A stretch of 64,000 nt of DNA from Terebella lapidaria (Eukaryota; Annelida; Polychaeta; Terebellida; Terebellidae): the NCBI GenBank assembly GCA_949152475.1, contig OX424568.1:22791667-22855666 (forward strand), in the 5' to 3' direction. The notes beneath the pieces were generated by a model. The model worked only from the letters and a program-made list of their open reading frames with translations, did not search any database and was not told where the DNA came from. Made by a program: the position numbers and the translations under genes. Shown piece after piece: positions 34,936-45,741 of the stretch (positions within the stretch are counted from its first letter, which is position 1; each line of letters starts with the position of its first letter).

Positions 34936-35513
34936 CAACATTATCTTCGAACGTGATAACTCTGATGCTTGATGATAACATTACAGGTAATTTGACATGA
35001 TATCACCGGGGAGACATGACATCGAGATTTCGAACCACAATAATTATATCAAATCATGAATCCATTCGTGTGACACAATTCCAGGATATTACAGATGCAA
35101 GCCATAGGTATCATGGATTACATACATATACAGGAGCAGCACACGGAGACCCCCATTTGTCCAGGTTTTGCGCGGACCGATGACCATATCTTCTTACTGT
35201 TAGTCACGATGGATGTGTTGATCTACTACTCTCGTGCAGGAAAAACTCGTCATCTGTATAGATTATGTGGAATATTGTATGAATCGACGTGTTGTTTCAT
35301 GAAATGGGTACATTTGTTAGTAGTGGTGTGGTAGTTTATACCATTTGTTGTTCTATATGCATCGGGTATTACCTGTAGAAAATATATGGTATGTTATGCT
35401 CATACGCTATGTTATTATACTCAATTCAATAAATGATCTTGAATAAATGAATTTTGGAATAGAATCAAGTCTAGACCAGATTTATCTAGGTCGAAAATAA
35501 GGAAATTACCTCG
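34936..35513. other. No feature recognised
   Basis: AT-rich spacer. The open frame at 35095-35334 has no recognisable domain. Confidence 0.3.
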
Positions 35514-36330
35514 AGGCCTAAATTGTGAATTTCAATGTCACCATTAGATATGCTGCATTTGACTTTATGATGTTCATATTACAAACATATAAGCTCTATC
35601 AACAAGTATTTTGTCAGTGGAACTTGGAACTAGTAGCCAACTTACACATTTCAAGTCTGGCGAGACTATGAGATTTGGCCTTCAAGATCATCTTAGTTCA
35701 AGTTCGACGAAACCAAAACATGTGCCATATATATATGACTTCTTATAAGCATATACACGATCATACTCTGTATATGCAAGTGTTTAGGCGCCAGAGGCCA
35801 AATTACACATTTTATGTCGAACATTTTGCATTCGAGGTCGAACTCAAGGTCATCATTAGTTATTCCAAATATGACTTCCTTTGTGCTCATAATGCAAATT
35901 TAAGCTCTATTCTACAAGCATTTCATCTGTAGAGGAAAATTTGGGCATTCAAGGTCACCATACCATGACTTCCTGTTTGAAAGTGCCAATAGCTAAGCTC
36001 TATCTTCGTGCGTTCTATGCGTGGAGTGATGGAAGTCCAAAGAAATTCCCAAACTGTGTTTTTTTTCGCCTAGATTCAAGAAACCCATTCAAGGAAAACG
36101 AAACTTATACACATCATAAAGGTACATGAGGGGAATCTTTTTGACAGGTATTGAGAAAATGACCGCCATAGTCCACAAATGGCCGCCATTTTGAAAAAGC
36201 GAAAAACTGAAATATAACCCCCAAGCTTTAAAAAAAAAATCGCCTGTAAACTTTAAAGATAAAAATGTGGAGAGACGATGGACGGACGACGGACGCAACG
36301 CCAGGACATTAGGTTATCGGACCGCGGATC
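35514..36330. repeat. Divergent ~180-base tandem repeat with GGACGGACGACGGACGC tail
   Basis: AAGCTCTAT...ACAAG(T/C)ATTT and GACTTCCTTTGTGCTCAT blocks recur about every 180 bases in three decayed copies. The 3' side has paired GACCGCCATAG and GGCCGCCATTTTG motifs, then GGACGGACGACGGACGCA at about 36276-36297 and a GGTTATCGGACCGCGGATCC stretch. Confidence 0.55.
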
Positions 36331-38161
36331 CGGTAACTTAAAAATCAGACTTTATCAAACTTTCATCGAATATGCAAAACGGTTGGGTATTTTATCACCG
36401 CGTACACTAACAAGTTCTGATACAATCATTGCCGGCAGTGATTGAAGGCAAAAGCGCTGCAGCAAATCTTCAGACTAAATACCAGTAATTGCATTAATAA
36501 AGTGAAATACTAGTAGCCTGATTATATGGCGTGAAATATGGAATTGACAGAACGTTGCCGGACAATGATTGTGCCAGATGTTATGTTTGATCATCGTAGT
36601 TTTGACCAATATCACCATTCAAACAACCGCATTCAAACAACCGCACTTGTGACTTACTGACCGCACCCAAACCGATTACTTTTCCAAAACGTGTCAATAT
36701 TTTCGTTCAACCCTCAACACATTAGGAGCAATTGGGAGACAACTGTTCCAATACAAATGAATCAAATCGTTGACAGCAATAAAGTTGCTACAAATATCTC
36801 AGTGCATTGGTTAACTAACAGATATGGGATGCTCACATTTTAAAGCCTGTTTCAGCAGCTTCATATTATTTGCTATCCATCGGACAGCCTTTGAACATCA
36901 TCACGCAGAGCATGAACGATGGGCTCACATGATCAGGAGTATGCGAAGTCATTGTGTGCAGCGCTCTTCGGGACATCATTCTCCACAAAGTCCCGCTTTC
37001 TGATCGTTGTCCCATGCTGGGAGCAACTCCTTGTAACAAGGGGAGTTAGGGTGGGCGAGTCGTGTATGGATAATTGTCTCACACTGGTTCCGGGTAAGTC
37101 GATATACAGTCTATTATACAGCCATGGCGTTATATTTGCAAATGCTCTATGTCAATCACCATTCGTCGTCTTCATCGACGGAGTGCAGTGCAACACTAGG
37201 TATTGTGCAGTAGTCTGAGAGCGGTGCGCCTGGGGCAGTGGATATGTATCATCTCTCGTGGATAGATATAATTATTAGCGACACAACGGTGGATTAATTT
37301 CGAAACATTTATCTAAGTGGATTATGTCGCAGCTGGCTGGAGCTGAACTTGTCGTATCAACACTCCCGGTAATAAAGATGTCATATTGACTCCGATTAAG
37401 GCAGTAATATAATTGATTGGCAACAATGTATCGATTATTTTATTGTTTAAGAATGATTATTCATGAGGTTTTTTTTTGTTTTGTTTATGGATTATTATTG
37501 ACAAAAATCACACAGTCCGTCTAGCTATCAAAATCAGAGCAATGTTCTTTGTATCTTTTTTCAATATGTAGTTCTGTACGGTGCAATATTTATTCCTATA
37601 TAGAGTTTCTGGAATAGAAGGCAGAAAATTTTGATTCAGTTCTGATTTGTTGCGTTCTGAGCTATGATGGTCAATAAATTATTGAGATCATTTCGTGTGA
37701 CAGATCATATTTTGCTTCGGATAGGTCCTGGAGACAATAAGGTTTATGTAATGGCCTGTCAGAGTGTAACTGCCTCAAAGCTATGTCTGTGCTCGATGTC
37801 TATATATTGGCTTCAGTTGGATTGTAACTGGATTGGACTGTAGTTGAAGGAGAAAAAAGTTCACATTTGAAGCGAGAATACACATCCAAGCCATGTCCTC
37901 AATGGTGTTGTATGATACTCTCTGCACATTATTGGGTCTCAACTGAAATGAAACAACGAACAGTATACATGTTGTGCACATACTATCAAATCAGTTGCAT
38001 CTTGATATGTTCGTGTATGGGCAATAATTATTGTCTATTACCCTGCACCAACATCACTGATAACGTTTCACATTGCAGAAATAATCATGAACATTGAATA
38101 TGAACACTGAAAATCTAAGGAAGCGTATTAGGGCCACATGAGTTTTTTTTTCAATTCAATT
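36331..38161. other. No supported gene
   Basis: The open frame at 36919-37218 has no recognisable domain. It is followed by a possible donor (TTCCGG/GTAAGT near 37095), but no matching acceptor or homology was found. The rest is AT-rich. Confidence 0.3.
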
Positions 38162-38640
38162 TGTCGACTTATTATCTCGATTTATCGACTTATTATCTCG
38201 ATTTATCGACTTATTATCTCGATAAATCGAGTTATTTATCTCCATAAATCGAGTTGATTATCTCGATAAATCGACTTAATATCTCGATAAATCGAGTTAA
38301 TTATCTCGATAAATCGACTTAACATTTCGATAAATCGAGATATTATCTCGACAAATCGACTTAACATTTCGATAAATCGAGATATTATCTCGACAAATCG
38401 ACTTAACATCTCGATAAATCGAGATATTATCTCGATAAATCGAGTTATTTATCTCGATAAATCGAGTTAATTATCTCGATAAATCGAGTTAATTATCTCG
38501 ATAAATCGACTTATAATCTCGATAAATCGAGATATTATCTCGATAAATCGAGATATTATCTCGATAAATCGACTTATTATCTCGATAAATCGACTTATTA
38601 ACTCGATAAATCGAGTTAATTATCTCGATAAATCGACTTA
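38162..38640. repeat. Quasi-palindromic satellite, ~23-base unit
   Basis: About 20 units of TTATCTCGATAAATCGAG or the variant ending CGAC follow without spacers. Each unit holds the self-complementary core TCGATTTATCGA or its near form, so single strands could fold at every unit. The GAGTTA and GACTTA forms are interspersed, as are small blocks of higher-order repetition. Confidence 0.9.
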
Positions 38641-38759
38641 TGTCCTGGGCATTTAAAGTTGAAGTAAAATGGAAATATGTTTCGAGTCACGTTATTCATA
38701 TTGAACACTATGTTGAATAGGGTTATATGATGGACCATTACAACATTAAATATTGGCTT

Positions 38760-40440
38760 ACTGTAAAAAACGAAACGAAACGAAATGAAACGAAACGAGT
38801 GAAGTATAGGGTGTTCTCAAAATATTTTTTTTCCAGATTTTTTTCCCAATTAATTTCTACAATTTTTTTTATAATCCACATCAATGAAAACGACAGGTTC
38901 CTTTTTTGTTACCCTCGCCCCGGAGGGGGGGGGGGCGAGGGTATTGCATGTCTGACTGTCTGTCCATGCGCATAACTCCGACACAAATGGTCCGATCGAT
39001 GTGAGATTAATAGAGATGAAGCGGTATGGACGTGGCTTGAGCCTCAAGTTTTGACACCAAATATTGTACACACATGACATGTGATTTTACATCAAGGACA
39101 GCAGATATCCCTGGGAGGCCGGCGGAGATCAAGTGCATGAGAAAAGTGGTGGATGTACATACTGCTGTTTGACACATGATAGTTTATGGTTTAGAGATCA
39201 CTGGTCAATTATTAGAATTTGTAACCAAAAAAAAATCTTGTTTCGTTTCGTTTCGTTTTTTACAGTTACCCACCACCAGTAACTGTAAAAAACGAAACGA
39301 AACGAAAAAACAATTTTTTTTGGGAGATTTTCACAAAAATTCTCAAAGACCTTCAATATGAGGATCTGAGCTTCAGGGTCAGTTTTGACGCCAAATGCAC
39401 ACATGACATGTCGTGTCTATTACATCATAGGAGACTATTTGCTGAGAAGCCTGACACGTCCCTCAATTTCTAATCCCAGTTTGTGGATCCCAACGTGGCA
39501 TTATGGTGCAGTGCAGTATCATTAATGTGTCAAGCTGATTTAACATCACGGACAGCTGATATCCCTGAGAGGCCGGTGGAGAATAAGGTCCATGAGAAAA
39601 GTGGTGGATGTACATACCGTTGCTTGACATATGATAGTTTATGGTTTAGAGATCACTGGTCAATTATTAGAATTTGTAACCAAAAAAAATCTTGTTTCGT
39701 TTCGTTTCGTTTTTCACAGTTACCCACCATCAGTAACTGTAAAAAACGAAACGAAACGAAGATTTTTGGAGATTTTCACAAAAATTCTCAAAGACCTTCA
39801 ATATCTTGATCTTTTGTCTTATAGATCAATATCTTTTGGAGATTTTCACAAAAATTTTCAAAGACCTTGGTATATCCCTTCTATATGAGGATATGAGCCT
39901 CAGGGTCAGTTTTCACACCAAATGCACAATTCACATGTGGTATCTATTACATTATAGGAGACTATTCGTTGAGAAGCCTGGCATGTCCCGCAATTTCTAA
40001 TCCCAGTTTGCGGAACCCAACGTGGCATTGTGGTGCAGTGCAGTAACATTAATGTGTCAAGCAGATTTTACATCACGGACAGCAGATATCCCTGGGAGGC
40101 CGGAAGAGAATAAGGTCCATGAGAAAAGTGGTGGATGTACATACCGCTGCTTGACACATGATAGTTTATGGTTTAGAGATCACATTTAAGGTTGGTAAGA
40201 TAGTTTTGCACTTTGACTTTATTCAAGTGAGGTAAATGTGTACAGAAATTTGAAATGAAAGTAAGATATGACAGCAGATATCCCTGGGAGGCCGGCGGAG
40301 AATAAGGTCCATGAGAAAAGTGGTGAATGTACATACCGCTGCTTGACACATGATAGTTTATGGTTTAGAGATCAAATTCAAGGTTGGTAAGATAGTTTTG
40401 CACTTTTACTTTATTCAAGTGAGGTCAATGTGTACAGAAA
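38760..40440. repeat. Tandem ~450-base units with ACGAAACGAAACG hairpins
   Basis: A block GACAGCAGATATCCCTGGGA, then GAATAAGGTCCATGAGAAAA, then TGACACATGATAGTTTATGG, occurs near 39096, 39550, 40076 and 40270. Two of the units contain a hairpin: GTTTCGTTTCGTTTTTTACAG and its complement separated by TTACCCACCACCAGTAA (39238-39310, 39692-39765). A half-hairpin lies at 38765. At 38915-38940 is another small hairpin around CCCTCGCCCCGGAGGGG. No gene. Confidence 0.75.
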
Positions 40441-40914
40441 TTTGAAATGAAAGTAAACATTTCTTAAAAGGTATTGGCTTGTATGTATATATATGCCCAT
40501 AAGGATATAAGGAGAATGAACAACAGCTGCAAAAATGTGGGGGCTAATGGATGCTATCCAAGTACAATGGATGCTATCCAAGTACAAAACATTCAACTAA
40601 AATGTGGATGACAACAGCTCACTGATTTTCTAGCATATACAAACGTTAACAATATATAAGCTATACAGCATCAGAGAAAAATACACCATTTTGAAAAGTT
40701 TCGATTTTGCGAAATCTGTAGAGATTATCCACTAGTTTGATGGTATCATATTAAATGGCGTTTATTTCCGTATATGATGACCGAATAATAGGCAATTGAG
40801 AAGGTCACCTCATTTTTTATTTGTTGAAAGTTCTACCTTCAGGCATTGAAATGCTAAGTGAACAAAATTGCTTAATCATGCTTGTTTGTTAGTCAGCACA
40901 ATCGAAACTTTCAG
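40441..40914. other. No feature recognised
   Basis: AT-rich spacer with one short direct repeat (ATGGATGCTATCCAAGTACA at about 40547 and 40567). Confidence 0.35.
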
Positions 40915-41320
40915 TATGGGGGATTTTTTACGTGGTCAGGTCAAGTCTGGTGATTCTATATCAGGATGGTCCCGCAAGTCATCGCGGGGCACATCCGGGG
41001 ATATGTCAAGTCTATTGATTTCTACTTATGATGGTCCATCAGCCTGTCGCAGGACCCATCCACGACCATCATGACCATGTAACGTCTGGTCGTTCCATCA
41101 CTAGATGGTCCCACAGATTGTCGCGGGTCACATCCGGGGCCATGTCAAGTCTGCTGAGTCTTCGTATAATGGTCCATCAGGCGTGACAGGGCTCATCCAC
41201 TCATTCCACGGCCATGCAAAGTCTGGTAGTTCCATCAAGGGAAGGCCCCTCAGATTGTCGCAGGGCAAATCCACGGCCAAATTAACTCTGTTGATTCTGT
41301 TCTGTTATTCTATATCTGTT
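40915..41320. repeat. GC-richer minisatellite downstream of the transposase exon
   Basis: Units of about 65-75 bases contain TGTCGCGGG(G/T)CACATCC, CATGTCAAGTCTG and ATGGTCC(A/C)(A/T)CAG. On the minus strand, pieces such as CCCCGCGAYRG and GGGACC...ATACGAAG resemble the DNA of the 34-residue coding repeat at 48.6-49.7 kb, so it may be an untranslated relative of that repeat. It begins right after the stop codon of the exon at 41321. Confidence 0.6.
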
Positions 41321-43933
41321 TTAAACTGACAAGTGCAATTGGTCTTTCAAGTAAAGTACATGCTCATGGGCTAGATTGTCAGCTGTGTCTTCTGGAATAT
41401 CTACCAAGCCATTCCAAAAGTAGGGATATCGTTCTACTAGACAAGATACTCGGCAGCAGATGTACTTCCTACATGTCTTGTTGGAAATTTCCATCTTCGT
41501 TAGACTATTTGGCATTTTCCTAGGATATTGCCACTTTTCTTCGTGTTCGAAACAGAGATCATGGGGTGGAACGGCACATGTTCGCTGGAAATCTATCTTG
41601 CAGTTGACACAACATGCAGCTTTCTTCTCATCAGTATCACGGACCATCATCAATTTGAATTTCTTTTCATTGTGGAAACATTTGGAGAAAGGAATGGCTG
41701 GTGGCATCTGTATGGGGTGCAATTCTTCCCCAATATCCAAGGCTTGAACATTGTTACGACCTTTCCGCTTTGACGTAGATTTCCTCGCTGCAGATTTATT
41801 TCCGACCTCCTTCCTCAAATCTTGCCGAATGCCTTTTGTTGCCTTGTTGGTTTTCTTTGTGTATCTATCCACAAAAGAGCGTAACTGCTTCAATTGTGAC
41901 AGCACAGCAACTTTATGTTGACACATTCCACCTGTCAAGTTGTATGTCCGGCAAGAGCAGTCAAATTGTTTCCTCTGATCAAGGGTGAAGCTTGCGGTTC
42001 CCTCAGCGACGCAAAACACACCGTTTTCTAGGGTGAAAATGTGATTCTTCGTCAGAATAGTCGTAGCCTTGCACCATATCGCGTGCAACGTTGTGTATGG
42101 TATGTCCTGTATTGTAGTGGGGATGTCAATTTCCAACTTGGTGTGATCAAAGTGGATCTCCACATCTGCATCACTCAACGGAACGCCAATAACCTTTTCT
42201 AGATGAGCTTCTCTTTGACATGCTGTCATCTCGGCCCAAACTAGTTTATCAACTTCATATTTTTTGAAGTCCTTACTCAAACGGTATTCACCTGTTTGGT
42301 ATACAGCTTTCTTTAACTCTTTCAAGTGAGGTATTACGCATGAAGTATACAATACTTCTTGGATCGAACACTGGTCGTGCTTGTTGTCTCCAATAGTTTC
42401 TTTGATGCTGTTGTTGGTGGCTTCGTTTCTCTGTGTCGTGCACTGGCTGGGTGGATTTTCCAGACCCCCTAGCACACGAACGGGCTTCAGCATGTTCTTT
42501 TTTAACGTTTCCTTCACTGATCTAGTTCTACCTTTTGTCCCTTCCAACCAGTGAACAAACACTTCTGGCCAAGAGGATTTCATTTCGCTGTACTTTACTT
42601 CAAATTCTTCCTCACTCTCAGCGTCAACCAAGCCTTTCAGCCGAATCCCATTGCTTTCCTTTCCAAGTATTGACCGTGCAACGCTGATGGCATCGTCTTT
42701 TCCAATAACCTTCTCCAGAAACTTGATTATATCGTCTTGCAAATGGATGAAGTCCCTGAGATGAATGTTTCCACCAGATTCTATTGGATACTGTTTTTCC
42801 ATTCCATGTTCCAATGCAGGCTCTCCATCCGTTATATAGACAAGCTTTGTTATTCCATTTTTGTGCAAACAGCTTGCCATATATTTATAATCATGTTCAT
42901 CCTTAGACACAGTGGTCATGAAGGCAACAGGAGAAGTTGGATGCTTGTCAGGTTTTGTAGCATATACGAACATCGGATTTGCTAGCACCATTGGCGTGAG
43001 ATAGTAAGGCCCAACTTTGAAGGTCATATCTATTCCCAATGGTGTAGCTGTCGTTTTCTTCGAACCCAATCCCTTAGGTGTACAAAATGTCTTTATCCAC
43101 TTTAGATGTATGGCATGTGCAGCAAACGTGTTCATATGTAGTTTACCATCTACCCCTTTGTTCACCTCGTAATCTCGTAGGAATGTTCCGTCTCGTAACA
43201 GCATCATCAACTTGTGGTGGTCTTGTTCCTTAGGTGGTCCGGTATTCCTGCTTCTTTTTCTTCCATCAACCAATTTCAGAGCATTGTACACCTGTGTCCT
43301 ATTCTTTACAGAAGTGTGTGACATCTTGATCTTCATCCATGACAGATATTGCTTCTTTTGGCGAACACGACTTCCCCAAAATCTTGATCTTATCAATGAC
43401 TGATGGTTTCGTTCTCACGTACGATTCTTTATTTATTTTGGTGTTCCCACGAGGAGCTGGGTTCACAGGCGCATTTTCTTCTTTTTCGTTACATAGATAT
43501 TGTATTATGGCATACCTGCCAGTTTTGCCACATGTTTCTATTTTATATATTATCCGCTTTATATCTTTTGTCGTTTGCCAGCTGTAGTAACGTCTCAGGA
43601 TGATGACATCATTTGATGGATGTTTCTTGGCTTCTTGTACTTTCTGCTGCAGTGTACAGAATGATTTGATAAGCCCATTTCGGTCATAATCCAACTTGAG
43701 AATTTCACAGGGTGATGAATGCTTGCCATATAGCATTCCATCAACAGTCAGGTCCCTTTCATCTACCTCATGTAAATCTATAACATAGATTTCCTCGGCT
43801 GTTACCCTTTTTGGAACCTTGGTTAATATGTGTCTCTCACATAAATTCTGTTTAACGAGTACTTCTACTATTTTTTCCTTTGAGATTCCATGACTTTTTG
43901 GAAAGTTGTGATGGCATCTGCGATCATCACAAA
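41321..43933 (-). CDS. MULE-type transposase with SWIM zinc finger (one frame change)
   Basis: The exon starts after a good acceptor (ATTATATTTCAG, exon from 43933) with VCDDRRCHHNFPKSHGIS. The reading runs about 208 codons, then must shift by one base near 43310; dropping one A of an AAA run gives THFCKNRTQVYNALK and the second frame continues to the stop at 41321. Motifs in order: YVRTKPSVIDKIK in the N-terminal region; GIDMTFKVG (about 43030) with the first catalytic Asp; ITDGEPALEHG (about 42825) with the second; RNEATNNSIKE (about 42410) with a likely Glu; the SWIM finger FDCSCRTYNLTGGMCQHK (about 41955); and a Cys-rich tail (CCVNCKIDF, KYICCRVSC). The enzyme would cut and join DNA. The shift is either a sequencing error in a homopolymer or a real lesion. 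It may be the 3' exon of the kinase gene upstream. Confidence 0.75.
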
Positions 43934-44103
43934 CTGAAATATAATGTACAGAATGGCGACATTCTAAATGTATTTTTTTTTCGTATCCTAACATTTATAA
44001 TTCTCATCATAGATCATATAGTATGGGAGTTCAGCATGACATCATGAGGCTTGAGAGACCTGGGAGTTGTGGGATAAAATGCATGGAAGATTTAGGCAAT
44101 TAC

Positions 44104-44181
44104 CTGTTTCACCTGAGCCAGGCGGAGTGCTAAGGGAGGTGACACGTCCGCCGCCCAATTCAGTCGTACATCTGTTGTCAC
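44104..44181 (-). CDS. Exon E, copy a (78 bases, phase 1-1)
   Basis: It lies between acceptor TTTATAG and donor ACAG/GTAATTGC and codes for DNRCTTELGGGRVTSL then STPPGSGET. Being symmetric (phase 1 in and out), it can be used, skipped or doubled without losing frame. It ends with the G needed to open the transposase exon as Val. Whether it is used in mRNA is unknown. Confidence 0.45.
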
Positions 44182-44516
44182 CTATAAACACGCAAAAGCC
44201 AAGATGTACTCAGGACTCAGGTGCATGTAACAAGTATGTGTATTCTACAGATGATATCTTATACATGTACCCCTATAGAATAGTCTAGACAATGCGTGTG
44301 AACGTAAACCTCACTTCGAACACAAGATGGCCGTACCATTAAAATCGAGAATCATCATACTATAGGTGTTGGTCATATCGATAAACTGGTCATATAACTT
44401 ACGTGGTATATTTATATCTTTTGGTGTATTATCAAATGGGAGTTCAGCATGACACCATGAGGCTTGAGAGACCTGGGAGTTGTGGGATAAAATGCATGGA
44501 AGATTTAAGCAATTAC

Positions 44517-44594
44517 CTGTTTCACCTGAGCCAGGCGGAGTGCTAAGGGAGGTGACACGTCCGCCGCCCAATTCAGTCGTACATCTGTTGTCAC
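44517..44594 (-). CDS. Exon E, copy b (78 bases, phase 1-1)
   Basis: Same exon as at 44104-44181 in the second copy of the tandem duplication: acceptor TTTATAG, donor ACAG/GTAATTGC. Its start (DNRCTTEL...GGRVTSL) is related to the start of the repeat exon at 45463 (DNRSQQ...TEFNSAGVTSL), so these exons share an ancestor. Confidence 0.45.
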
Positions 44595-44815
44595 CTATAA
44601 ACACGCAAAAGCCAAGATGTACTCAGGACTCAGGTGCATGTAACAAGTATGTGTATTCTACAGATGATATCTTATACATGTACCCCTATAGAATAGTCTA
44701 GACAATGCGTGTGAACGTAAACCTCACTTCGAACACAAGATGGCCGTACCATTAAAATCGAGAATCATCATACTATAGGTGTTGGTCATATCGATAAACT
44801 GGTCATATAACTTAC

Positions 44816-44925
44816 GTGGTATATTTATATCTTTTGGTGTATTATCAAATGGCATTTCTTCATCTCCGGATTCATTACTAGATCCACTATCCTTCATCTT
44901 GAAGCATCGTAAGCCTATCCGTGTG
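44816..44925 (-). CDS. Exon D, intact copy (110 bases, phase 2 to 1)
   Basis: It runs from acceptor GGATTTTAG to donor CCAC/GTAAGT. After the TA supplied by the preceding exon it codes for YTRIGLRCFKMKDSGSSNES then GDEEMPFDNTPKDINIP, an acidic linker without a known fold. The phase fits both donors ending in TA (48587 and 45196) and leads in frame to exon E. Confidence 0.5.
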
Positions 44926-45195
44926 CTAAAATCCAGAATCAAATGTTGATATTGATGATATTTCATTACCATGAAGACAGGAAGTGTCATTTACCGGTAA
45001 ATGTTACAATAAGCAAGCAAATTATATTGTATTAGGCAGTATTTCTTTGAAAAATATTTGGAAAGTTTAACAGCTAGTCAGACATTCATGTCTTAAAGGT
45101 CAAATGTCACAATAAACATAATATGACTCTTCTGCCTCAAATGAAGAGAACGATAACTGATGGCATTGTGTCTTTACTAATTAAAATGCACTTAC

Positions 45196-45463
45196 TATTC
45201 AGTACTTTTAGGGTCATCACCAAAGGACACTTTTTTGCAAGATACTCTATTGCCAGTCACTTCGTATCGGGGTCCCGCCGCCTGTCGCGGGGCCTCCAAA
45301 ACCTGCTGACCAGAGACTTCCCGACCATACACTTCATTGCCAGACACGTCCCTGCCAGACACTTCTCCGCCAGACGCTTCAAGGGAGGTGACACCTGCGC
45401 TGTTGAATTCAGTCGCACTGTAGGTTTCAATATTGATATGATTCTGCTGACTTCGGTTGTCAT
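45196..45463 (-). CDS. Small repeat exon (268 bases, phase 1 to 2)
   Basis: Acceptor GTTTATAG, donor GAATA/GTAAGT. It codes for HDNRSQQNHINIE, then EVSGRDVSGNEVYGREVSG, one GQQVLEAPRQAAGPRY unit, and ends FGDDPKSTE. This is a one-unit version of the long repeat exon at 48587, whose last residues (LGDDPTSTE) and donor are almost the same. It shows that a whole exon block (repeat exon, D, E) was duplicated. Confidence 0.5.
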
Positions 45464-45741
45464 CTATAAACACACAAAAGCCAAGATATATTCAGGTACA
45501 TGTAGTAACAAATACATGTATTGTACAGAGGGTGTCTACTTTTTTCAAAATTCAAAAGGTCACAAAGTTAAAGGCACGTGAAATATAGAACCAATGTTTT
45601 ATTAGAAAGTGGGGTTGTTAGTTAGTGCCCGAACTTTGATGTCTACAGTGACGCAATCTAAAGCCATGTGGATTGGCCAGTAATTAAAATCTGTTGACTT
45701 TTTGTCACTTTAACAGGCTGCGCAACTTGAGCTGCAATGAT

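Larger units (their letters stand above)
44024..44850. repeat. 413-base tandem duplication carrying small exons
   Basis: 44024-44436 and 44437-44849 are nearly identical (a few single-base differences such as CATCATGAGG/CACCATGAGG). Each copy holds one E exon and the 3' part of a D exon; only the second copy keeps the complete D exon. The low divergence implies a recent event. Confidence 0.85.

Noticed and set aside
38162-38640. Regular short repeats resembling a CRISPR array
   Set aside because: Units are contiguous with no unique spacers and lie in animal DNA; it is a satellite.
38915-38940. CCCTCGCCCCGGAGGGG hairpin as a terminator or riboswitch
   Set aside because: Animal DNA in a repeat unit; no gene context for such a role.
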